The notes under the pieces are model-generated. The model did no database searches. It had not been told where the DNA came from and saw only the letters and a program-made list of their open reading frames with translations. Below are positions 24,983-37,000 of a stretch of DNA of 64,000 nt, one piece after another. A program made the translations under genes and the position numbers. Origin of the DNA: Trichoplax sp. H2 (Eukaryota; Placozoa; Uniplacotomia; Trichoplacea); NCBI GenBank assembly GCA_003344405.1, contig NOWV01000029.1:186001-250000 (forward strand). Reading direction: 5' to 3'. Every line of letters starts with the position of its first letter. Position 1 is the first letter of the stretch.

Positions 24983-27900
24983 AATCATATTCCTTCTTAC
25001 AAATTTATGGCCTTCATTGAACTAGAAGCGTTAGTTTACTTACCACTGTATTCTCAGATAAGATAGTTAATTGTATCTCGGTTATCAAGCGTCGTTAAAT
25101 TGATCAATTTTATTTTGTATGCAATAAAGTAAGATCGTACTATCGTTAGCTGCTTCATGCCAAAATTATCAAGGTAACTAGATGGTTATCATTCAACACT
25201 AGGTTATTTATAATCTGCAGTGTGATACGGAATTGATAAATATTCCTTATTGCGATATTTTGTTTAGCAACGTTATAGCACTTTGAAAGAGTGTCATTCT
25301 TGAAATACCGGAGAGATTACTTACGACTTTGAAATACTGTAGTATAAATCCAAGTTTTCGTAATAGTAGATAGTATATAATTGCTATCAATTCGTCGTAT
25401 CATTGCTTTAGTAACTAGAAATAGGTACATTTCCATTTGATAACGGATGGACCCTTTACAAGTTCAGATTTGAAGTCCGAAATTATGATACTAATTCATG
25501 TTATATGGAAATTGAACAATTTATAATGTAATTTATTTTTATGCTATTTAAGCAGCAGCAGCAATGCTTCTTTTATTCAAATTTGGGTAATGTATATCGT
25601 TGTATGAAGGCATTGCTGCAAGATCAAATTTCTGGCGATAAATTTACTGCATGCAAGAGCACTGTGATTACTATGTATGCCTATAGTAGTATATGCTTAT
25701 ACGTATTTTACCGTTTGTGAAAGTGTTTTGCCTGTGTGGTGAAAATTTAATATTACTTAATTCACTCTCAAATGACCGACTTGGAAGATACTACGTGATC
25801 TATGTTTCTAAATGCTTTGTGCCGGCGACATGCTTCCTAGTCTGTATATCTGTAAATAAATACAGTTGGCTCTGCAATGAATAAAAAGTAAAATTGTATC
25901 ACTTCTATTATTAAGAAAGTTGGTCAACACTGTGATTCGTATTAAGGATAGCAATGTTAACTTTGTTTGCAATTAGTAATGATTTTACATTTCTAGAGAT
26001 AATCGTATTTCGGTCAATTTTATAAATTACACCGCATAGATGTCAATAAGAAGCGTATGTTGTGCTCAATGATTTATAGCATATTGGCATACTGTACATA
26101 TTTACCGTACATGAGTATGATTTTCTGTAGTCGTAACTATTATAAATCTATAGAGGTACAGTATATGCTTAAATATCATAAATCCGCAGAGGTATATACG
26201 CGTCAATAATTATTATTATTATTATTAATAAATCTACTTCCATGATGGAATTACTCGGAGTTTTAATCATTTTTTTTTCTCTGTCTCTCTATCTTACGAA
26301 AGATACCGCAAATACGTAGTGCAAGCAAATGCTATCCGCAATGTAGAGGCGCAATCATTAGAATATTTATTTTACTATTTTTCTTTCAATATGTTACTGA
26401 GCGACATAAAGTATATTTTCAAATACGCGTACGTGATACATGATACTAGTGTAGACTGTAGACATACAATATACAGTATTACTTCGTGTTCTGGTTACTT
26501 CGATATGCTATTGCTTGCTAGTTAGTGAGTAACTACTGTATAGTGTATAATTCTAGTAGATACCCTGCCTAAAGTAAACCTTGTACTGTACAAGTTTCTA
26601 TTATTCCAGTATGTAGGTACTTGACAAGTGAAAAAGGAAAAAGACATTCGTCAAATTACATAATCGTACTGGCTGCATGGCTATGTACATCTGAGCCAAA
26701 ATATTTGTTGACTGATATGTTTTACTGTTAAAACAAAACATGTATACTCGTCTATTAAAAGCACAAGTACTGGCTAAATAGTTAAGTAGCCAATAGTCTT
26801 GAATCGGTTGCTTTATGTTGGAAAAGCGTCAACATAAAATCAATATTTCGCAGGCGTATTGCACGTATGCAACGCTTGAATATACTGTACTGTACAGTGT
26901 ACAATATAGAGAGAGAGATTCTGTATCTACTAACGTTATGGCTGAGTGTACATATGCGATGGAAACGATATAAATAACCATCTGCATTATTTACGACCCC
27001 CAAAAATGTTTAATAATGATAATAATAATAATTGTTATTATTGTTTTGGAATTGAATTGTTCTACTTGGACTTTGACCCAATCCAATCATTTTTTTACAA
27101 CTGCAGTTTACAGGCATGATGTTCTCATGACTTGAGGCCTGTTCTAATTATATTAAGAAATCCTGGGTAACTTGACTAATAACGGGTATACTTTTATCGC
27201 TCATTCTGGTGTAGGCGTCTAAAATAAGTGTCGGTTTATCATGGTTCAAGAGGATCATGATCGTGATTGTAGGTGAGCAGTCGTAAGCAAGCTATTAATC
27301 CTATCTCGTACTAACTCCACTAAAGGAGTCATCATGCGATCATAAATTGGTAGCATGCTTACGTGAAGATCAAGAGTTGTTATCTATGCTATATCTACAG
27401 TATGTCTTTATGTACATACTGTACTGTACAGTGGATATATCGGGGCTTTACTTTTGTCATTCTCCAAGTTGATTTCTTGAACCATCAACTACAATACTGT
27501 TTTGTACAGTGTCGTATTTTCGCCTCCTCGCTGGCGATAAACAATCCAATTACTCCTCCTTCTTTTATCATGCATATGAGTTGTTGACAAAATTAGCCAT
27601 ATTGTACTGTATTTGCATGACTATAGGTTTAACCTGGCTTTAACTATGTTATTCACCGACTACAGCAACATACTGTACGGTGGAATTTCATTTCAATCTT
27701 TCCCACCCGATAAGTAATAAATAAATAACTAACATAATTCTATCATAAATAGTAAATAGTGCAGCACTGTCAATAATTAAATTACAAAACTGTACAGTAC
27801 AATTCAGTATCGACGCATACTACGGATTGACGACCCAATTTGACAACTCGTGAAGACCTTGGTACATGCGTACTGGCGGCAAAATGTCCATAGTACTGTA

Positions 27901-30152
27901 CACTGTACACTGTACACTGTACAAACCACCCAGCCAATAACACCGTTACCCTCCATATATCACATGCCACCCATTTAAGCCAGGGCAACATCATACGGCC
28001 ATTGAAAAAAAACTCATTGGCGTCTTGGACAGTGAAAGTTGCATTAGCCAGCATAGGACTAGGCAAAGAAAAACGTGAATCTTAACCTATATCTGTTATG
28101 ATAGTATTCAGCTTATTAACAAAGTCAAGGTATGTAATAAAAGTCAGTAATGTAACAGTTTATTGAATTTCTTTGGAGGACTTGCAAATGTGTGATGACT
28201 GGCAAAAAGTGGATGTTTATCGTTATGCGCTAGGCAAATTGTCAGTGGGGTCCACCGTTAAAGTACACAATATTGAGTCACGTTAGCAATTGATAGGATA
28301 CTGATATATAAAATTGACTTATCCAATATACTTAGACTGTACTCAGTACATAAAATGAACATGATAAATGGTAAAAATGGAATTAAAATGAGTTTGGACA
28401 TTTTGAAGTTCAATCTTCAATCTTGAGTTTAAGGTAAAGAACAAAAACAGACCCCAGTGGTACTGCTGATACACTCGTTCTGTACTGTACTGTACTTTAA
28501 AAAAGCGCAATGAACTTCGGTGACACTAAGGAAAATAAACTGTATAGGCTAAATCAAGTCCTGCCTATCCAGATCGATTTTGAACACGAGTGTTGACAAA
28601 TTGTAACTTTCAATTTTTCACGCCATCTTGCCATCCAAGTTAATCGCGCTGTCCACTACGTTGTACGTAGTCGACAAACTTTCTATACTGTAACTTGATT
28701 GAAGAATAATCATCATACTACACCACAATAGCAGTCAACGTAAATCGGTCTTTCACTACTATTGTGCATATTTTCGGTAATTGTCTGTTGTCCTTCTCGG
28801 TACTGGAAACAGTCTTATGCTTACCGTTTATTCCATTTCATATACTGTACAATTTCATTCATACTCGTGATTGAATAACAAAATTATTGGACTTTGTACT
28901 TCTTCCATTTTCCATATTGTTATCCGCTGCTGTGTAATTTTGTGATTGTCTACACAGTACAGTACTGTCCCACTACTTTCCATGCCGTAGGACACCTACT
29001 GTGATACTATGTGCAATTCCGTAAAGGCGGAGAGTGGGTGTTTACTGGTTGGAAAAAAAAGGAGTTGCCCACGTTTAACTTAATAGTACTGTAAAAGACT
29101 CCTACAGAAGAATAATATACAGTATCATCGTCTAAGCTGTTGACACTGAGTACTGTATCTGAGTAAGTTATTATGAACGGGCCTACTCCCACATGCATCG
29201 GACGTCCTACGCATCATTGGTATTATATTGTTGTATATTTGTTTTGCGCGATAACGGCCAACTACAGCACTGTAAACATTGGACCAATTCAGGTGACAAG
29301 CCTAATCCTGATTCCCAATGACTCCAGTTCACAACTATCGTCAATTCTGTAGTGTAGGAGACGATCTTGATAGATAAATACTACTGTACAGTCGTACTCT
29401 TCATCCATTATAATTATTCAACAGAAATTATTTCAATGAACTAAGACTTCAAGGGGTCCGACCGAATTCTATATACAAATGGTAGGATAATAATAGAATA
29501 GAAGAGCGAGCAGAAGACGGTCTTGATAAATACTACAGTCGTACTATATTACTATTAAATAGAGACTACTTTAAAGGGTCCTCCTGTAGAATAATCGGAG
29601 AAAAGGTAGGAGATAAAAATACTGCTGTAATCATCATTAAACAGAGACTATTTCAATCAACTAAAACTTGCCTCATGTTGGTAATGCCCTAAATTCGATA
29701 GAATAATCCAACAGCTAGTAACAGAGTCAAACAACATCATATAGTCAATGCAGTAACTACAAATATACCTAATTGTCAAAATAATCGCAAGATTAGCATA
29801 CGCCGTAGCATGCGAACTAATGGAATGTTTCTCTTTCATAAATTAGCTAGAGAGAAATAAGGAAAAGAAATCAACACTAATCTTGAATAGTAGTAAAGAA
29901 TCAGAAACACCCAACGTGGTTAAGGTTAACAAAGGAAATCGTAGCTTATCTTCTTCGTATACTGTACAGTATAGGACACTGAATTTCGCACAAGCGCTGG
30001 TTCGTCAATTGGCTTATTCAGAAATTTACACGGCTTCTTAACTTAATTTATATTCCAGGCTCCTTTGCTGTACAGTATACGTCTATATCCCCCTTAAAAA
30101 GAAAATTAAATTCGCTACTTGAGTATTGTTTCCATTTCTGAATTTATCGAAG
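24983..30152. other. 5.2-kb spacer between the two CPT1 genes
   Basis: No gene is seen. It carries an (ATT)n run at about 26209-26232 and scattered copies of the palindrome-forming GTAC-W motif, for example near 26883-26902, 27417-27432, 28480-28496, 28955-28968 and 29959-29970. A heptamer run of tgtacac lies at 27896-27922. The last 200 bp hold two palindromic motifs (29959-29970 and 30067-30077) close to the CPT1 copy B start. Confidence 0.6.
29358..29670. repeat. Three degenerate copies of a roughly 100-155-bp repeat
   Basis: Related stretches begin near 29358 (gagacgatcttgata), 29514 (agacggtcttgata) and 29608 (taggagataaaaatactg). Each is followed by a cagtcgtact-like or trinucleotide-rich part and then an agactayttyaa-type motif. 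The copies are diverged and of unequal length. No coding content. Confidence 0.6.
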
Positions 30153-32456
30153 ATGGCTGAAGCTAGACAAGCTGTAGCTTTTCAATTTGCAGTTACCGAT
30201 GAAGGTGTGGTCGTCGACTTTAACAAAGCCGCAATTTCCAACGTTGTATCCGTAATTCGCCACTCTGTACGGTTACGATTACATCGTCTGTATAACACCT
30301 TGTTAAAGAATATTTTTCCAAACACTACCCAATCATATATTCTAATAGTTATAACGCTATTATTGGCGCGTTATCTAGAAGCTGGTCCTTCTGTCATACT
30401 ATGGAATATTGGCACTGAACTTAATAGTATTAATCATAATATTACTGGTTTACTTTATGTTGGTTTATTGTCTATAATTATATGGTTGACATTAGCCTAT
30501 ATCGAACGTTACACATTGAAGCTATTGCTAATGTACAAAGGGTGGATGTGGGATGCTCCTAAGAAGACCTCGTGGAAAACGAAAATATGGTATACGCTGA
30601 TGAAGCTTTTATGCGCTCGTAAACATTTACGTCTTTACAGCTATCAGGCCTCCATACCAAAGCTATCGGTACCGTCACTGCAATCTATCTGCAACAAATA
30701 CTTGAGTTCGGTTAAGCCCCTGATGAATGATAAAGAATACTCTGAAATGGAGCGGTTGGTAGATCAATTCCGTAATGGAATTGGTAAAAGATTACATCGC
30801 TATACTGTATTATATTCTTGGTGGGCGACCAACTATGTTAGTGACTGGTGGGAGAAATATGTTTACCTGAAATGTCGCGGCTCTTTGATGATCAACAGCA
30901 ATTACTATGCTGTTGATTCGGCGGTTTCTGTGCCAGTAACTTCTATTCAAGCTGCTAGAGCTGCTAGTGTTGCTCACAGCCTTCTTTTATTTCGGCAATA
31001 TGTAGATGACGAAACTTTGGAACCTCTCGTACTCCGTGATATTATTCCAACATGTTCTAAACAGTATTCAAGAATGTGGAATACTACGCGGATTCCTGGA
31101 CGCACGTGTGACTACATTGCACATTTTGATTCATCCGTCTCTAGGCACATTGCTGTATACCATCGTGGGCGCTTTTTTAAGGTTAATGTTTATGATGGCG
31201 ATAAGCTTCTAAGCCCTACTGAGTTAGAACAGCAGTTTCAAACGATTGTAGACGATTCAAGTGAGCCTCAACCTGGCGAACTCCATTTGCCAGCACTAAC
31301 AGCTCAAGAGCGCTATTATTGGGCAGTAGCACGAAGATCTTACTTTGCTGCTGGCGTTAACAAACAATCGTTGGATACTATCGAAAAATCTGCTTTTGTT
31401 GTCATTCTGGACGATACCTCACAGCATTACAGCGATTCGGATCCTTCCTTATTGAATTCCCTATGTAAGTCAGCACTGCATGGAAACGGAAACAATAGAT
31501 GGTTTGATAAATCAGTCAACTTGATCATTTACGCCAATGGCAGGATGGCCGGCAACTTTGAACATTCTATAGCAGATGCGCCTGTTTTTGGCCATCCCTA
31601 CGAGTTTGCAATGATTAATGATTCTATCATTCCAGGACGATATGATAGTGATGGGCATTGCTCTGGTAAAATCGTCAACAAGATAACTCCACCGAAACGG
31701 TTACAATGGAATCTTTCCGACGATTGTATTGAAAAAATCAATGAATCATATGTGTTAGGTTGCAAAATGATTGATGATCTTGATTTATATGTCTTAAATT
31801 TTCAAGAATATGGAAAAGACTTCATGAAAAAATGTCGTGTCAGTCCTGATGCTTATTTACAGATGGCTATGCAACTGACATATTACAAGTGTAGCAATCG
31901 ATTTTGCTTGACGTATGAATCTTCTATGACACGATTATTCCGAGAAGGTCGCACAGAAACCGTACGCACTGTTACCGACTTATCATGCAAATTTGTGCTT
32001 GCAATGCTGGATAAAACTAAAACAAATAAAGAACGTCTAGAATTACTTCGTCAGGCCGGCAGCCTCCATCAAAAGACGTACAGACAAGCAATGTGTGGTC
32101 AAGGCATTGATCGTCCTCTTTTCTGCATGTACGTGATATCCCAGTACCTTAAAGTCGACTCACCATTCCTGAAGAAAGTTTTAAGCGAGCCTTGGCAACT
32201 ATCAACTAGTCAAACACCCCATCAGCAAACAAAGTACGCTGGCGACAAGTATGATGCAAAGATAGTATCAGCAGGTGGCGGTTTCGGACCAGTTGCTGAT
32301 GATGGTTATGGTGTTTCTTACATTGTCACTGGTGAAAGCTGTTTAATGATCCATATAACTGCCAAAAATTCTTGTCCTACAACCAGTGCGAAGATGTTTG
32401 CGGACACTTTGCAAGAATCTTTGATACAGATGAGAGATTTTTTTTCTGCAGCTTGA
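30153..32456 (+). CDS. CPT1: Carnitine O-palmitoyltransferase 1, copy B (intronless)
   Basis: Second CPT1, 767 aa, same orientation as copy A. I place the start at the ATG at 30153, giving MAEARQAVAFQF as in copy A. An in-frame extension to 30126 would begin with TTG and has no support. Two membrane spans, the catalytic EHSIADAP (His471 again), the CLTYESSMTRLFREGRTETV region, LSTSQTP and GGGFGPVADDGYGVSY are all intact, so the enzyme should be active. Glu3 is kept and position 5 is Arg, as in copy A. The two proteins are clearly paralogous but diverged along their whole length, so the duplication is old. Differences cluster in the membrane-loop part (about residues 80-100) and the C-terminal tail. 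Also intronless. Confidence 0.97.
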   Translation: MAEARQAVAFQFAVTDEGVVVDFNKAAISNVVSVIRHSVRLRLHRLYNTLLKNIFPNTTQSYILIVITLLLARYLEAGPSVILWNIGTELNSINHNITGLLYVGLLSIIIWLTLAYIERYTLKLLLMYKGWMWDAPKKTSWKTKIWYTLMKLLCARKHLRLYSYQASIPKLSVPSLQSICNKYLSSVKPLMNDKEYSEMERLVDQFRNGIGKRLHRYTVLYSWWATNYVSDWWEKYVYLKCRGSLMINSNYYAVDSAVSVPVTSIQAARAASVAHSLLLFRQYVDDETLEPLVLRDIIPTCSKQYSRMWNTTRIPGRTCDYIAHFDSSVSRHIAVYHRGRFFKVNVYDGDKLLSPTELEQQFQTIVDDSSEPQPGELHLPALTAQERYYWAVARRSYFAAGVNKQSLDTIEKSAFVVILDDTSQHYSDSDPSLLNSLCKSALHGNGNNRWFDKSVNLIIYANGRMAGNFEHSIADAPVFGHPYEFAMINDSIIPGRYDSDGHCSGKIVNKITPPKRLQWNLSDDCIEKINESYVLGCKMIDDLDLYVLNFQEYGKDFMKKCRVSPDAYLQMAMQLTYYKCSNRFCLTYESSMTRLFREGRTETVRTVTDLSCKFVLAMLDKTKTNKERLELLRQAGSLHQKTYRQAMCGQGIDRPLFCMYVISQYLKVDSPFLKKVLSEPWQLSTSQTPHQQTKYAGDKYDAKIVSAGGGFGPVADDGYGVSYIVTGESCLMIHITAKNSCPTTSAKMFADTLQESLIQMRDFFSAA

Positions 32457-33644
32457 AAATACCGTAACCATCGTTAATAGGATCATAAATTTATCGTACT
32501 ATGCCTTCCCTTACTTCACATTAATTTGTAAAATGCAATGCAGTTATATCTATGGAAATTCTTTGATAATGATAATGGCACATTATTACATGTAACAACC
32601 CACTATCATTTTCAATAGTAATCGATTTCATGTTAAACATTGCACTTAATCCATACTGTAGAATCCATAGTTATTAATAGGCTGTCATGTTGATTGTGAT
32701 GCAAATTATTTTAAATTTTACGTACACCGTACGTGGATACATATTGTTGCTATAGTAAAGAGCTAATCATGTCTAAATTACAGTATATACTGTACAGTAT
32801 TCGCTGCTTCGAATATTGGTAATCATGAACAATATAGCATTCAGTACATCAGTACGTTCAATAGAATACGAATATCGTACCAATTTTATTCCATGATACT
32901 GCTTTGCAATATCTTCGCTAGAATTCAGCTAGTCTGATAACTTTTGATTGTCATTTCATATTTTCGCATTTCAACGAATAAATAAATATGCGAGTGACAG
33001 ATATCCATTTTTTGAAGTGTTACTTTTTGGGTATTGGTTGTTTATGTAACAGGTCACGCGATACGTTCCTGAATTTACCATTTTGTAGCTATTCAACTGT
33101 AACGGTAACTCTAATTTCAGCGTTTAATTGCTTAGTGCTTCACTCAACTCTACCGTTAACTATGCAATTAATTACTCCAAATCAACACAAAAATGTTCTG
33201 CATTTAACATCAGGAGATGCTCCACAATTTAAGTAAAATATAAAGGGCGAATAAGCTGTTTGCTCATTAAAGATAGCGAGAAGGATTTGCACAAAATTGT
33301 CGAGCAGATACTCGTACATATTTTACATTATTTATTACCACATTTTATAATTTACAAATAGAAATAATATAATTTACTGGGTAATTTGATAGCTACGATA
33401 CCGCATTTATACACGGGATAAAAACTTCTAAGCAACTATTACGAACACAAAACGCTTACGTACGACAATACAGTCATAGAAAAAGTGTAAAATTTCGCTT
33501 GCAAACAATCTGTATGAATGAAAGCGTCTACTGAATCTGCAATACATTAATAAATGTTACATTATCTTACCTAAATCATTTTGTAACAAGAGTAAGATCA
33601 TATAAGAGTATTTTGCATTTAAATTATAGTGTATTTATACACCT

Positions 33645-33688
<44 letters not shown>

Positions 33689-34005
33689 ATGAAAACGAAA
33701 GTACAGCATAAGAATAAGGTAGACTATTATATAAGATGTCCCGCTGTTATCAAAAGCACTTTGCAAAATTATATAGATCTGAGTTGATATTAATATATAC
33801 TGCTAACAGATAAATACAGTGATTAACAACAGCTAAATTAGAGATAAACCACATCAAGAAAAGTTACCATCAATACAGAGTATCAACTGAGTCGTTTTTG
33901 TACAAGTTTACCAAAGCTGGCCAACTAAACCTTAATATAAATGAAACATTAACGTTATCACAGATTTCAAATTTTATTGAAGTATCAATTAGAATAACTA
34001 TTACG
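32457..34005. other. Intergenic DNA between CPT1 copy B and CNOT1
   Basis: The two genes converge here. No further gene is supported; an 82-aa open frame at 32988-33236 has no recognisable content. Overlapping AATAAA signals at about 32977-32985 may serve CPT1 copy B. On the minus strand AATAAA at 33973-33978 lies about 28 bp past the CNOT1 stop and is a good candidate for its poly(A) signal. Confidence 0.5.
33649..33683. repeat. (AT)n microsatellite
   Basis: About 17 uninterrupted AT dinucleotides in the CPT1-CNOT1 intergenic region. A smaller TA run is at 49244-49260. Confidence 0.95.
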
Positions 34006-37000
34006 TTATTCTTGAACTTCGCCAGCTTCTTTAGATACCGAAATCGGTCTAGCTTGCTGGATCTGTGGCGCTTGTTTTGATTGCATACAGCTTCGAGCTA
34101 CAGATTCGAATAGCCTATAAAAGATATTGTCATTTTCGGTCACTTTCTGAAGGCCAAACAACAACAAACTGCACCTATGTTAGCACTATTCATAAAATCA
34201 ATTCATACAATACATACTTTTCTATTTCTGGGGCACAATGTACAAAGCTATGAGACCAAAATTTATAAATTGGATTTTTAATCAATTCAATAAATGTTAT
34301 CAATAGCCCCCAAGGATGTGGTCTATTCACTATAAGTCGTTCCAGCAATACCCTGCAATTTTTACAGTAATGGTTACCGCAATGATCACAATAATCAAAT
34401 ATAAGTCAATTAACCAACCTAGTAATTTGCTCTTGAATAGCTTCAGAATTTGCTTCCATAAATAAGTACAGTAGAGTACAACTAAAGTAATGCGTATGGC
34501 TATTCGGATAACGAAGCTGATTGCAAATCGCATTTATAAACAAATATCGACCTACGCGTCAAAGGAAACATTGTAAGTATTATACAGTCTTAGATTAATA
34601 ATACCTTATATGAAAAACAGAATTAAAATAACCTTCGTTATCTAGAACGGCAAGATTCTGAAAAATATCCATGTGAGCAGAATGAGTAATGGTCGATAAA
34701 GAAATAGATAAATTTTTGTTTCGAATAAATTGAATTGCTTGAGTTCCAACATATAGCACCAGAGCGTTTATCAAAGGCATATTATAACGCGTTCCTGGCT
34801 CAGAAGGCATCTACAAAAGTTGATAGTGACAATACCACATAAATGACTACGTACAGCAGGATAACGAACAGTGACAAACTTTACAGTGCTAGTTAGTACC
34901 TGAACTGCACTTCTCATTTCAGACAAGAAAGTCACTGGTTGACGATTTTTCAAGTAAGAATCTAAATCCTATAAATAAGTGAAAGACATCATAAGATCAC
35001 AAGCAATGTTGTTAATCAACGTGATATTCCGTTATTGCTCCTACTTTTCTAAATGTCTGCGGTTGAATGGCAGCAGTGAAGTTGTTCAGTACGCGAGGAG
35101 CGTGATTTATTTCTGGCAACATGTCAACCTGAATGTTCAAAATATTAAAATTTTGGATAAACAGAAAATAAGTGCAAATCAAATTAAACTATGCTATTGA
35201 ATAAATTCACTCAAACCTTCAGATTTGGGCCAAACGGATCAGGCAATCGCATGCTTCGCGGATATGCACTTAATATTAAATTTTTCAATTGAATACAATT
35301 TGGAGGGATCACATCGCAAAATGCAAAATGGCATTCACATAAGAATTCAGGAAAATCATGTAACAGTACAAGTAAAACCCGCAAGGTTCCCTATCATAAC
35401 GCGAACAAAATAACATTCGATGGTAAACATGCGTTAGTTTCAATGCTTAAAGTTACACTAAGGGCGTTAATAAATACCTTATAAAGAAGTTGAGTCTGTT
35501 TCGCTAGTTCGGCATTGCGTAGAAATGGAGCTAGGAATTTGAATAAGTCAAGTAGCAACTGCTGAAAATGTGCCCATCCCTACACCGGTAAAATTATCAG
35601 CATTAAAACAGAGCAAATTATATTAACGATATAATAACGTTAACACTATACACTAAACTATATAACGATACCTTCTGCTGGGAAGTGCCTAGTAATCGAG
35701 ATATCATTATTCTGTGAGATACTAATTCTAACCAAGAATAAGAGAAACCTGGCACCCTATGCGGTCGGAGTGCATGCAACATATTGCTATAATAAACAAT
35801 CATAAAAGCATAAATGGTAATGAATAGTCCGAAAGGCTTATTTTGAACGTTAAAAGGCAACAAATCGATTACCAAAGTGCAGAAAGAATTGCGGAATTTA
35901 AATTTTCTAAAACTTGATCAACCCCGTTAAGTTCCTCAAGCAACATCACCAAAATACGATGATACGGCAGTTGATGAAAATCAGCATGACGCATGTCATG
36001 ATCTTGCATCAAGACTCCCGCAATGAGTCCAAGTATCTAGTATTAAACATATTAATGACACAGATGATTCAAGGGTGTGAACAAGTACAAATATACAAAT
36101 ACACGCAGTACTCAAGCCAAACCTTGTTGAGCATACTAATTTTGCTATTGCTAGGTTCGCCAGCATGTTTTACGATTAGGACTACCAATCGGCCAAACGC
36201 ATCTAAAGTTTGAAACAACTTGATTCGAGAATGCGCATTCTGTGTCTTTAAGAAAGAATCGTTCCTCAATTAAGCTATTATGTTAGAAGATATCAATAGT
36301 ACGTACAATAAATATACTAACCACGTCGTGAAGATTTCTATAAGTCAACTCTACGCAAATTTCCACACTCACACGGATAAATCTTAGTAGCATCTCATCA
36401 TTTTTGAGCATACCATGTTGATGTAGCTATCGCAAATATATTTAATAGCAAATCAAGAGAAGTCATTAAAATCTTACATGTCAGATAACTAAGCAAAATA
36501 CCTGGTTAGCAAAAACTGCAAACGCCCTCTCGCTATCTCTTCCAGATACTGGTTGAAGGTATAACCTGACCCATTCACGTAACAAAAATTCAGTCTTTTC
36601 AAATAGAGCTGCTTGATCACTATCTCCAGGATTTCTTCGTACGATAGAACTTACAGCAGGAAGACTGCTTGGAGTTTCATGGCTAGGATTAGATCGTACT
36701 GGCGTATCTTCTTCCCTACTTTGTCTGTTAGGTTGCGCAATACGATTTAATGTCTCTAAAGTTCGATAAAAGTCTGACTCTTTGATGTTATCTTGTGGGT
36801 CATTTAAAAATTTGCCAATTAATTGCAACGCAAAACTTGCAACAGTATAGTTACTGCTATTATTTATAGACTGCGCCAAGTACGAATCAAAATCTTTCAT
36901 AACAACCAATCGACTACGGATCAAGATCTCTACTGCTTCAACATTCCAACGATATTCTTCTCGGCATTCGCAAATAAATCTAGTTATACATTTTGCTGTC

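Noticed and set aside
30126-30152. N-terminal extension of CPT1 copy B
   Set aside because: The extension would begin with TTG; the ATG at 30153 gives the conserved MAEARQAVAFQF start shared with copy A.
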